Assembly (NCBI RefSeq): GCF_001761485.1
Contig: NC_090774.1
Coordinates: 806,001-870,000 of the forward strand
DNA: 64,000 bases
Reading direction: 5' to 3'
From: Yarrowia lipolytica
Taxonomy: Eukaryota > Ascomycota > Dipodascomycetes > Dipodascales
The notes under the pieces were generated by a model that was given only the letters and a program-made list of their open reading frames with translations, made no database searches and was not told where the DNA came from. Made by a program: the position numbers and the translations under genes. Shown in pieces: positions 9,811-19,285 of the stretch. Positions within the stretch are counted from its first letter, which is position 1; every line of letters begins with the position of its first letter.

Positions 9811-11569
9811 TTCAGATCGATTCTTCCGATCACCTTGTCTAGCCTCGGATACCGATAATGTCTCATACTCGACAAGCATCTGACCCTCGAGTAACTTGAT
9901 TAGTTCGAGATGAAATTTGGATTGATTGGGTTCCGAGCCTTGACTTTTCAATTCTCTGGATCAAGTATGTCCTCTTTTCGAGTGTCCATATTCGGCTCCA
10001 TGAAGCCTCGGAAAGGTGCCTGGAAAATCACGTTAGACATTCCAATCACTGAATCCAGAAAGCCACGTCAATACTGACCAGGGGGGTGTTCCTGGTGCCT
10101 GAATGGTTCGACAGGAGGTACAAAAAAAGGGACTTTGGAGAACTATCAGGAAGGTGCAGGGCAAAAAAATTGCAGTTTAGGAATGAGAAACAACAGGATG
10201 GTATCCTAAAAGCCGGGGAGAAGAGAGCAAAGACATTGACATGGATTTTTTATACCCTTTGAGAAAGCTGACAATATCATCTGTGAAGTTTCGAGTCTCC
10301 TGTTACTCCTTGTGCTGACAAGGAAAGTGCACCTTACCTAGAGAGGTGCAAGCCACCCTACATACTGTACTGTAACATACAAGTGCAAGCTCAGCTTACA
10401 ATTGACATATAGACTAGCGTTGTATACCAATGTAGTGTGCAGTACAGTATGTACAGTAGTAGGATGGAGTGATTCAAAAGCAGTTACTGAGGGTGTGAAT
10501 TCATGCCTACCGTATCAACTACATACAGTATGTACATACAATACCTCCCGTTGCTTCTTCCATCAGCATCTACGTGAATAAATTGATTCCACGTCGAGTA
10601 GAAAGAGATCTCTTTCCAAACATTGCTTAAGTAACACTCACATACTCAACGACATTTATACAAGTACCATGGTATGTTCGTTGGGTACACTACAAGTACG
10701 AGTAATTACTGTAACATCATCATCAGATCACGAGACTGTTACTTGTAGTAGAGTTCATTGTGCCTCGTCACTCTGAGGAACACTGCGGGAACCGATCTAA
10801 AATTGGAATCACTAACAGTGGTACAAGACTGAGATTTTTACCTGCCATTGATGTTACATCATCTTTACAGATACCAATGACTATGTGAAATTACATGCAT
10901 GTGATGTCATCACTTCACTGATTGAGTTCAGTTGACAAACGTCTGTTCAAGTATTCACCTACAGTAGTATCAATATGTAGATATGAAGATGAGCGACACT
11001 CTACATTATTCACGTGACAAACGTACAGAAGCTGTCTCTAAAAGCACCCACCAATCCACACACTAGCGCCTCCAACTACGCACTGTACTCAACCGCTTCT
11101 CCAGGTTGCCATGAAAGGCAAACGCACAAATAAACTCGTGTTTCATAACGCATCTCGACTGTAATAGGAGTTGGGTTTCATAATACGACTTGTGGGGGGA
11201 GAGGTTGATAGGAAGGTGTGGGAGTAATGAGTTATAGACGGATTTAGCCCAGGAAATGTCCTTTAAAGATACAGTCACGTGATTCCTCTGCTTTTTTGTT
11301 CACCTCATGGCATGTACAACCCCCATCTACACCGCCCAGCATAGCCTCCATAACACTAAGTGCACAGCCGTGTTGGTCCCAAGCTAACTTGGCATGGTCT
11401 ATTTTGGGAACATAGAAATGTGGCACCGTAGATATTATATAGAGTGTTGACCTGTCATTTTCATTGCTTGTAATCATACTGTTTATATCACTTCTGGAAG
11501 ACCTATAACTGATACACCATCTGCAGTTTCAGGCACGCAATACCGAATCAACTTACACACACAGTTCCA

Positions 11570-11576
<7 letters not shown>

Positions 11577-11614
<38 letters not shown>
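11577..11614 (+). repeat. (AC)19 microsatellite abutting a start codon
   Basis: Nineteen uninterrupted AC units end one base before the ATG of the PIN2-like gene, so the immediate 5' leader is pure CA. Repeat-length changes here would alter the leader but not the protein. Confidence 0.95.
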
Positions 11615-11615
<1 letters not shown>

Positions 11616-12152
11616 ATGGCTCCAATGATCCAACTCTGTCCACAGGCTATGGCCCAACCACTCATCAGCTTCTCAAAAAGAGGATTAGCAGAAAGTGCCA
11701 AATCAACTGGAGAAGCTTTCAAGAGCTGGGATACATGCATGGATAACACGTTTTGCAAGATTGTGGCGATTGTGGGAATTGTTCTGGGAGGAATGCTGGT
11801 TCTGTGGGTACTCACAGCCTTTTTCAGATGCTGCTTCTTTGGAGTATCTGCTTTCAGCGCCTGTTGTGCGCTGTGCTCTTGCTGTGCCTGCTGCTGTAAC
11901 GATAAGATCAACAGAGAGGCCAACCAAGGTAACTACGCAGCAGCAAATAACCCAGCCATGTACCCAGCTTCAAATCCTTACCAGGCATACAATTATCAGC
12001 CACAGCCGGTTTACGGAAACCAGTCCAATAACAACTTTGCTCCTGACTATTATGTGAACAGGTCAGTGGACGATACAGACTACGAGATGGAGAAGTATCC
12101 AAAGATAAATACCTATGAGGTTCCTGCTGAACAGGAAAGAACAAGATTCTAA
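11616..12152 (+). CDS. PIN2-like single-span cysteine-rich membrane protein
   Basis: The 178-residue protein matches the conserved core of yeast Pin2 (a trans-Golgi/plasma-membrane exomer cargo; overexpression induces [PSI+]). SWDTCMDN at residues 37-44 is followed by a hydrophobic span at about 47-70 (CKIVAIVGIVLGGMLVLWVL), the same order and wording as in Pin2. After the membrane comes a dense cysteine cluster (ten cysteines in residues 72-94), likely palmitoylated; then an N/Q/Y/P-rich tail. It is shorter than yeast Pin2 (about 280). The ATG at 11616 directly follows (AC)19 and is the first in frame. PEX20 is convergent, 420 bp away. Confidence 0.75.
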   Translation: MAPMIQLCPQAMAQPLISFSKRGLAESAKSTGEAFKSWDTCMDNTFCKIVAIVGIVLGGMLVLWVLTAFFRCCFFGVSAFSACCALCSCCACCCNDKINREANQGNYAAANNPAMYPASNPYQAYNYQPQPVYGNQSNNNFAPDYYVNRSVDDTDYEMEKYPKINTYEVPAEQERTRF

Positions 12153-12574
12153 CCAGATGCATGAGCAGACCATGCCAACATAAGCAGATTGCATGTTACA
12201 GTAGTTGTGCACAGGTGCGATAGAGATACAAACTCACGCATAGCTATATTTGACGATTGACGCAACTAACATGAATGAATACGATATACATCAAAGACTA
12301 TGATACGCAGTATTGCACACTGTACGAGTAAGAGCACTAGCCACTGCACTCAAGTGAAACCGTTGCCCGGGTACGAGTATGAGTATGTACAGTATGTTTA
12401 GTATTGTACTTGGACAGTGCTTGTATCGTACATTCTCAAGTGTCAAACATAAATATCCGTTGCTATATCCTCGCACCACCACGTAGCTCGCTATATCCCT
12501 GTGTTGAATCCATCCATCTTGGATTGCCAATTGTGCACACAGAACCGGGCACTCACTTCCCCATCCACACTTCC
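12153..12574. other. Intergenic between convergent PIN2-like gene and PEX20
   Basis: No gene seen. Contains terminator regions of both genes and a GTAC-word cluster near 12380-12420. Confidence 0.6.
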
Positions 12575-13828
12575 TCAAAAGTCGTAGTCCTCCTCCCAGT
12601 TGCTCTGCTTAGCAACGCCCTGAGGGCCCAGCTTCTGGGCGTACTCAAAGGGCGAGTAGAAGTTGAGCTTTTCCTCCTCGACAGTTCGTCCAGACTCGGC
12701 AGCCCGACGAGCTGCCTCCTGCTCAATGTACACCATGGGATCCTCCAGCTGTTTGTCTCCAGTCTCGGTATGAGGATGAATTTGTTCAGGTGGAGGGGCT
12801 TCATGATGAACAGGAAGGGGAGCAGTCTGTTGAGCCTCGGACTGGAATCCATTCTCCTGAGAAGCACCCTCTCGAAGTAGCTCGTCTCTGACTTCCTCTC
12901 GGATGTCCTCTCCTTCCTTGTTGACCAATTTGTCTCCATCCAAAGTGACTTCGTGGTTGCCGATTCGCCGCATCAGGTTCATGAAGGTTGACTTTTCAAA
13001 CTTCGACTTATCGGCCTCTTCCAGCGAAGACGCAATCTGGCGCGCAATCGATGCAAACTCGCCGTTCTCGTCCGTCTTGATATCCACCTCTTCTCGCGAA
13101 ATATTGTCCGAAATGTGCTCGGCCTGTCGGTTGAGAGCGTCAGCCTGGTCGTAGCGGTATGTTTGCTCCATGGGGTCCTTTTCCACCTCCTTGCCCTTGT
13201 CTGACGTCTTGGTGATGGACTCCTCCACTGCTCCAAAGGCGGCCTCGAACGCTGCATCCTGGGAGCTCTTCGTCTCCGTCTTGTGTGTCTGCTGATGTTC
13301 GGTTTGAAGGCCGTACGTGGAGTTCATGAGCTGTGAGTTGGAGTACATGGGTCCAAAGCTGGACATACCAGACATGCTGCCCATCACACCGTTAGCCATC
13401 TGGGGCTGGACCTGGTGTGACTGGGGACTTTGTCGCATAAAATCTTGACCCCAGTTGGACTGCTGAGTATGCTGAGGGCCGGTTTGAGGACCCAGGTTCA
13501 GTTGACTGAAAGACTGGGCCCAGTCACTTTGTTGACCGTGTGCCATGGGGGCGTGCTGACCCATCTGGGGTTGATGGGGCTGGCCAAAATGTTGCTGGCC
13601 AAAATGTGGGCCCATCTGAGACTGTTCAAATGAGTTATGGGCCGGTCCTGCTTGGGCAAACTGCTGGAACTCATTGTTGAGCTGTCCTCCTTGGGTCTGA
13701 GATCGAAACTGCTGTCGCTGAGCGCCAGGAGCGCCACCGGGGGCCATTCGGTCATGCTGAAGCGATCGATCTGCTGACGCATGTTTCGACAGGTTTTGTA
13801 GGGCGTTAGAAGGTCCGCAAGATGCCAT
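12575..13828 (-). CDS. PEX20: Peroxin Pex20, PTS2 co-receptor
   Basis: The 417-residue protein is recognised as Y. lipolytica Pex20, which works with Pex7 to bring PTS2 cargo such as thiolase into peroxisomes. The N-terminus MASCGPSNALQNLSKH has the conserved cysteine (Cys4) and lysine (Lys15) of the receptor-recycling segment, sites of mono- and poly-ubiquitination in relatives. WxxxF/Y motifs for Pex14/Pex13 binding are at W103-F107 and W126-F130, and the protein ends WEEDYDF (W411). Residues 30-150 are rich in Q, G, P and H and probably disordered; the C-terminal third is the Pex7-binding region by analogy. The ATG at 13828 is the only sensible start. Confidence 0.95.
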   Translation of the reverse strand: MASCGPSNALQNLSKHASADRSLQHDRMAPGGAPGAQRQQFRSQTQGGQLNNEFQQFAQAGPAHNSFEQSQMGPHFGQQHFGQPHQPQMGQHAPMAHGQQSDWAQSFSQLNLGPQTGPQHTQQSNWGQDFMRQSPQSHQVQPQMANGVMGSMSGMSSFGPMYSNSQLMNSTYGLQTEHQQTHKTETKSSQDAAFEAAFGAVEESITKTSDKGKEVEKDPMEQTYRYDQADALNRQAEHISDNISREEVDIKTDENGEFASIARQIASSLEEADKSKFEKSTFMNLMRRIGNHEVTLDGDKLVNKEGEDIREEVRDELLREGASQENGFQSEAQQTAPLPVHHEAPPPEQIHPHTETGDKQLEDPMVYIEQEAARRAAESGRTVEEEKLNFYSPFEYAQKLGPQGVAKQSNWEEDYDF

Positions 13829-15143
13829 GGTTGTGTGTGTGAATCAGCTTGCGCGATGTGTGTGGTGTATCAGGACAGTTCGAGTCTGTGTTGTGTCGTG
13901 AGCTCCTTGTGGTTGCGTAGCTCTTCTCTCCGTCTAACTGCGCTCAGTGACTGGGGTATGGCGGGTCAAGTTGTCTGTCAAGCTGATGTCTAAATAGTTA
14001 CTGTACTTCAGCTGTCGCTAGCTTTAGGTTGTGGTTATATTTCTGTGGGGTTCGGTGAACCTTGTGTCCGTGAATGAATGTGGAGAAGTGAGAGGTAGGG
14101 TCAAATGTGGGGTACGCGAGGGGAAAATGTTCAGATTTTAGATAATCAATACATTTGGAACCCCATGAAAAATACACACAGACCCTTATTATTCTTACAC
14201 AGTCGCCACCAAGCCCCCAAATTATACCTCGGTTACCTGTCGGAACTTGTCTGGCCTGATTAACGGCTCGCCGAGCCTATTTCATAAAAGTTTACTAACC
14301 ATCGTGATTTGAGATGAGATACCGAGGTACAGGCGAAGGGGTTGTCACGTGATAGAGAAACCAGCGGTGAAGTGAAGTTTGTAGAAATTGTTGCAGCTGT
14401 GTACTTTAGAGATCTGCTGGGGTGAGCTTTACTACTCGTATTGTACTTGTAGTAGTGACACCCTCAACAAACGTAACTTACTTGACCCCTTTGGCGTTTT
14501 TGCCGGGGATGCCGTGTTGCGGGAGGAGATGTACATACTGTAGTAGCATTATAGAAGCAAAAGCAATTCCACTTTGTAGCAGCTCACCTGGAGATTATAT
14601 CGATGTGTATATATTACTTGCAGCATGTGTGTAGCAGTAGATGAAGTATGGACGATTCATAACGACCAATTTCAGTTTTCAAAGCTAGAAAGAATGAAAG
14701 CCGGAGGTTTTCAGAAAAGGAATCAACTACTTGTAGCAACAACGGCCAATATTGATTTTGGTCTTCTTATCGCACTCTCGACTCTCAGAAACACACAGCT
14801 CTACAGTACTGTACTTCCTTACAATGAAGGCGGCTTAGTAACTCCCTCAACTCTATGTTGTCCAAACATGTCCTTGTAATTGGTGAAGGAGACGTGCCAC
14901 TGACAAAGTCAAATAGAGGACCCACACTCAAATTTCATGATCACACCAGATCATCCTTTTCTTTTTCTGAGTCGTTTCTGTGGCATTCCCGACAGACCCC
15001 CTCCAACTGTCCCCTCTCATTGGTCACCTTTTTCCAAGGTTGGGAGTTAGCTTAGTCAGAATAGAGTTCCGTCACAGCAAATACAATTGGGCAACCTCCA
15101 AGTGACGCAGGAATATTTGGTATTTGGATATACTAGAATCAAC
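13829..15143. other. Divergent intergenic region, PEX20 to MICOS gene
   Basis: No gene supported. Three short plus-strand frames (14422-14634, 14625-14879, 14855-15055) overlap and lack family features. A TCACGTGA palindrome is at 14345-14352. Confidence 0.55.
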
Positions 15144-15966
15144 ATGGCCAGCCGACTTTTTTTCAAGGTGAGTATCGAAACCGTGCCCGCTAATCAGTTC
15201 ACAACTAACACAGACCGCAACTCCCCTGAGTTTCGCCGCAATTGCCGTGGCTTCTGCTCCCGTGGCCTTTGCTGAGTCGCCCCGACGATCCATCTACGAC
15301 AATGACAAGAAGGAAGAAGAAATCGCCCCTGTTCCCGGCACCGTTGAGACTGGCAAGGCCCGAGAGGGTGACATTGAGAAGTTTGAGAAGGAGCACGGCG
15401 TTTCTGTGGAGAACGTCGGAGGAGTGACCATCAAGTCTCCCAAGGCTCTGGAGAGCAACATCAAGGTGGCTCGAGAGTGGTTTGCCGACAAGGTGCAGCA
15501 GGGCAACCAGTACATCGATGAGGCCTTCAACAAGTACCTGGCCGTGGAGAACAGCGTCACCAAGACCGTGGCCGACCTCAAGTCTCCCCAGGAGGATATT
15601 CTGCCCGCCGGCATCTACATCACTGTTGCTGCTCTGTCCGGCTCCATTCTGACCCGAAACCGAAACATTCTGTTCCGATCCGCCATTCCTCTGGCCTTTG
15701 GTGTCGCTGCCTTCTCCTACTTCCTGCCCCAGACTGCCCACAACACCGGAGCTCTTGTGTGGAAGTACGAGCAGAAGGTGCCCGAGGTGGCCAAGGCCCA
15801 CGTGGACGCCAAGGAGTCCGTGGACAGCTTCGCCAAGAACGTGCGAAAGGCCCTGGACGATGGAAAGACCTCTCTCGAGAGCGGAGTCCACAGCACACGA
15901 AAGTTCATTGCTGACAGCACCGGTCTGCAGCTTCCCGACGTTGACGAGAACGACAAGAAGAAATAG
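15144..15966 (+). CDS. MICOS subunit of the Mic26/Mic27 (apolipoprotein O) family
   Basis: A spliced gene: exon 1 is 15144-15167 (MASRLFFK), the intron 15168-15213, exon 2 15214-15966, giving 258 residues. The joined N-terminus (MASRLFFK then TATPLSFAAIAV) is a basic, hydrophobic mitochondrial presequence, which supports the splice. A soluble segment (about 25-130), two close hydrophobic hairpin spans around ILPAGIYITVAALSGSIL and IPLAFGVAAFSYFLP, and a C-terminal coil follow, as in inner-membrane Mic26/Mic27, which shape cristae junctions. Yeast Mic27 (Aim37) is about 234 residues. Without splicing only a GTG at 15247 opens the main frame, so the exon 1 ATG is preferred. Mic26 and Mic27 cannot be told apart here. 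Confidence 0.85.
15168..15213 (+). other. 46-bp spliceosomal intron
   Basis: Begins GTGAGT, ends CTAACACAG with the branch CTAAC one base from CAG, the Yarrowia arrangement. Phase 0, after codon 8. Confidence 0.9.
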
Positions 15967-16817
15967 GAGGATGGACCAAGAGTAGTCGGTCAGTGTTTAT
16001 AGATAACAATGCACATGGATGGAGTGAAAGTGTAGAGGGCGGTTGTGACTCCTTGGTGTGTATCGAAGAGTACCGTACAATCGGGGAAGAGGGTTCTCTT
16101 AAGCCCTCGAACTGGGGATGAATTTTCGGAATATACATACTGTACTTTCGTACATTGTAAACATGTAAGTTGATAGCTACCGCTGGGCAGCTGTTGATTC
16201 GATTCGGATGGCTATGGCTCCTTTGGTGCCCTTCGAACACAGTATATACTGTAGTGTAAAGGCCCGCATGGTTTCCAGTTTTTGGTTTCTACAAGGTAAT
16301 GTTCTTCTGTTGCGACGACTACTTTAACAAGGTAGTGATTGCGATAGTCCAGGTTGGTAATACAGACAAGTGCAGCCATGAAAGCTATTCTTTTCAGGGG
16401 GAGGACATGCCAATCCTGTTGCTTGTAGTTGGCTGTTACTGTATGTTTAGCTACCGTAAGACGCGTCCTCTTTTGTTCGCTTTAAAGGTACAGTAACCTC
16501 ATCGATTGTGTTTACTCCACCTTATTTGTGTCACCAACTGTACAAGTACGTAGCTACCGATACTTATAGCTCTCTCTTTCTTCCTCTACTTTATCAAGCT
16601 CTCAAAAAGACACCGAAACACAAACCAGAGGGATACGGACACAGAGGCGACACAGAGACGACAGTTGCAATTAAATACCTACATATACCCCTAAGGCCAC
16701 ATTGTCGGACTTCTGATACTTGTGCCACGATACCACACCTGGTTACCCGTGTCACGATACCAGTGATCACGTTAGAAACATTGGCCCGAAACCATCGCAG
16801 ACATAGCCACAGTCTCA
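15967..16817. other. Intergenic, MICOS gene to Pil1-like gene
   Basis: No gene seen. GTAC words near 16138-16160 and 16535-16555. The last 100 bp, before the Pil1-like start, include repeated CACGATACC-type phrases (16725-16765). Confidence 0.55.
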
Positions 16818-17918
16818 ATGTCGTCTCCCAAGCGCTTCTCATTATTTCGATCGCGCGAAAACTCCGTGAGTCGGCTATGCAAAGACGTGGAGAGCTCGAT
16901 CAAGGAGTTTGATCGCCACCTGACAATGCAAAAGGCCATCACAAACCGAATCGAGTTCTGGGCATCGACGTTGGACGATGAGGAGATATCTAAGGACGCA
17001 GAAAAGCTAGCAATGGCACTCAGAGAGTACTGGGTCGAAGAAGAAAAGCTCAAGCTGGCGCTCAAACACTTTTCCGACATATTTCGCACCCTAGGATGCG
17101 AGGAGGATGCGTTGATCCAGTCCAAGGCCAAGCTAGATGCCGCAGAGAAGCAAGTCGAAGCCGTCAAGCTCAAGGCGCGGAACAAGGACCCCAGCAAGGT
17201 AATTCACGATCATGATATGATCGCCAAGTCGTCGATTCTGCACTCGCAGGTCCGGGCAGCCACAAAGACGACGTTCATCCGATTCAACGCAGCAGCTCAA
17301 CGTGTACTTCGAAGGGCATTCACCGAGCTGTTCTCTCAGTTTAGAGAGGTAGGATGCTCACAACAGGATGTGGTAGTACGTGGATGGACTATTGGCAACG
17401 GGATTGCGTGTCCCGACGACGATGAGCCACGTGATACCATACGTACTATGAACATTGGGCGATCCAAGTCAGTACAAGACTTCAAGAGTGAGTCGGTTAA
17501 GGAGAGCAGGGCTCGAAGAAGACCGGTACCTGCATCCACCGGTAGTATTCTGCACCGAAGAGGCAGTGCAGGTGTGATGGAGCCTAGTGCATTCTCTGCT
17601 CCCATTGCGAAGACACCCATGGGTCGCTACGATGACGGGTACCATTTCAGGGGAGGGATGCTAGGAGGGATGGGGAGTGCATCGTACAATAGTCACGCCC
17701 GGTCGACAGTTCCGGCTTCGGTAACGAGCACTCCCCAGTCGAGCCGGACGCCCCTGTCCAACCAGACTTCGCCGTTTCTGTATGCTCCTGCCATGCATCC
17801 TGTTGATCGCAATTTGTCCGACGAAGCGATGCAGTGGAATGAGGTGGCAGAAGGATGGCATCACGACGAGCGAGACAGGGAGCATGAAAGAGTTGGAGAT
17901 GGAACTCCGTTGGTTTAA
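16818..17918 (+). CDS. Pil1/Lsp1-like BAR-type coiled-coil protein
   Basis: The 366-residue protein has a helical, coiled-coil N-terminal part (about 15-205) and a serine/arginine-rich, probably disordered tail with possible phosphorylation sites. The helical part resembles eisosome proteins Pil1/Lsp1, which bind PI(4,5)P2 at plasma-membrane furrows. The clues are a conserved KARNKDPSK stretch near residue 120, comparable to the KYKDPQS stretch of Pil1, and the spacing of the helices; sequence likeness is otherwise low. It lacks the usual Pil1 N-terminal leader, so it may be a distant paralogue or another BAR protein. It is convergent with MTM1, 150 bp away. Confidence 0.55.
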   Translation: MSSPKRFSLFRSRENSVSRLCKDVESSIKEFDRHLTMQKAITNRIEFWASTLDDEEISKDAEKLAMALREYWVEEEKLKLALKHFSDIFRTLGCEEDALIQSKAKLDAAEKQVEAVKLKARNKDPSKVIHDHDMIAKSSILHSQVRAATKTTFIRFNAAAQRVLRRAFTELFSQFREVGCSQQDVVVRGWTIGNGIACPDDDEPRDTIRTMNIGRSKSVQDFKSESVKESRARRRPVPASTGSILHRRGSAGVMEPSAFSAPIAKTPMGRYDDGYHFRGGMLGGMGSASYNSHARSTVPASVTSTPQSSRTPLSNQTSPFLYAPAMHPVDRNLSDEAMQWNEVAEGWHHDERDREHERVGDGTPLV

Positions 17919-18070
17919 GTATGTAAGTAGAGCGTGTAGATATAGAATAGCTTATGTGTACTGTGTCGGTGTGTAAGGATAGCTGTAATGGATTGCATAC
18001 AGAGCTGCTCGGAAGCTCATTCGTTTGATTGAGTATATACAGGACAATAAATAATCTAGTCTATCTAGGG

Positions 18071-19285
18071 TTATGTCAGAACGTTGTTTCCGTTCATTTT
18101 ATCAAACAGTTGTTTGCCGACTTCGTAAGACGAAATCATGATTGCACACGAGGGAGCTACCTTTAAGATTCGAGGCACACTTCCGACATACAGAGATCCG
18201 AGTCCCTCTTCCCGAACCATTTTAGTGAGCAGTGGGATCATGGACATTTGGCCAGCTGATTCACAAGATGCAATTTGTCGTCTGGTCTTTCCCACATCAA
18301 ATGGTTGAGTGATGATGGACGCCAGAGCTCCAGCTGCCGACCCAGCAATGAAAGAAGGGGTAAAAGCATCTACACTTCCGTGGAAGTATTGTGTTCGGAG
18401 GAGTTTTGCCTTGAAGGTCTCGTAGGCCGACCAGTAGACTCCTGAGAAGGGCACGTCTCTCCACAGGGTGAGTACCAGACCTCTCCACAGAGACCGGTAT
18501 CCGTCCTGGGCAATCATGGTTTTCATACCTGTGAGTGTTTTTTGAAACGCCAATTGCGACGACGATTCAAAGGGGTATGATTGTAAACGTGTTCTGAAGA
18601 GTTCCATGGGTGAGATGACTGTAGCAGAAAGAGTTCGGGCAAGAGCTCCACAGACCAGAGGATTAATAACCTCCGACCTGATAGGCGACCAGTCTCTCAG
18701 ATACTCGTATCCAATGAAATAGAGCACCGTTGAAGGTGCTGCCATCATCAGAGTGAGCGACAAACCTCTCCAGAGTGCCTGGATTCCCTCGTATTTGTAA
18801 ATGGTTCGCATTCCCTGCCAGGTTCCCGAGAATCGCATCTGTTTGGCATGCTCTACAGCACACCGGTCCACTTCGGACGCTACGCAGTAGTCCACCGATG
18901 TGGGGAACCAAAACACCTCCTTGCAGCATGCTGTGACACCCAGGCCCTTTGGTAGGGTGGCGACATTGATAGGGTGTAGCTTATGAGCCTTGAGCGCAGA
19001 CAGGTTTGTTTTAGGCGATGGGGCCTCAATTTTCGAGTGCGGAGGTAGCATGTTGGGAGCCTGGGCGGCACTCTCCGCAGCAGACAGTGCGCTTTGCTGT
19101 TGGAGTCGCACACGCACCACATCGAATGGTGTGACTATTAGAGACGTGATGATTGATCCGGTGCATGCAGAGAGGATTTTTTGGCCTACCGTCACCGAGG
19201 GCACGGGAGGTGTCAACGGGCTGGTTGGAGGAACAAAAGCCTCGTCTGGACGATGCTGGTGGATTTTGTGTACCAGAGGTGGCAT
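18071..19285 (-). CDS. MTM1: Mitochondrial carrier Mtm1 (SLC25A39/40 type)
   Basis: The 404-residue inner-membrane carrier has three carrier signatures: TPFDVVRVRLQ (about 52), SPMELFRTRLQ (about 225) and QPFDVGKTRRQ (about 325). The first matrix loop is long and holds four cysteines (120, 121, 134, 142) in ACCKEVFW...DYC...DRC, the hallmark of Mtm1 and its human relatives SLC25A39/40. The human proteins import glutathione, and their loop cysteines have been reported to bind an iron-sulfur cluster; yeast Mtm1 affects manganese loading of Sod2 and iron-sulfur metabolism. The ATG at 19285 gives a short N-terminal extension before the first span. Confidence 0.93.
   Translation of the reverse strand: MPPLVHKIHQHRPDEAFVPPTSPLTPPVPSVTVGQKILSACTGSIITSLIVTPFDVVRVRLQQQSALSAAESAAQAPNMLPPHSKIEAPSPKTNLSALKAHKLHPINVATLPKGLGVTACCKEVFWFPTSVDYCVASEVDRCAVEHAKQMRFSGTWQGMRTIYKYEGIQALWRGLSLTLMMAAPSTVLYFIGYEYLRDWSPIRSEVINPLVCGALARTLSATVISPMELFRTRLQSYPFESSSQLAFQKTLTGMKTMIAQDGYRSLWRGLVLTLWRDVPFSGVYWSAYETFKAKLLRTQYFHGSVDAFTPSFIAGSAAGALASIITQPFDVGKTRRQIASCESAGQMSMIPLLTKMVREEGLGSLYVGSVPRILKVAPSCAIMISSYEVGKQLFDKMNGNNVLT

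Larger units (their letters stand above)
9723..11615. other. Long intergenic region (1.9 kb) between divergent genes
   Basis: No supported gene. It holds the secreted protein's promoter, many GTAC words (10360-10460, 10520-10545), two TCACGTGA palindromes (11010-11017 and 11275-11282) and the (AC)19 run. A 77-codon ATG frame on the minus strand (11244-11477) has no recognisable family and is left uncalled. Confidence 0.55.

Noticed and set aside
11483-11923. A minus frame with a long VCVCVC stretch
   Set aside because: It is the translation of the (AC)19 microsatellite plus the antisense of the PIN2-like gene.
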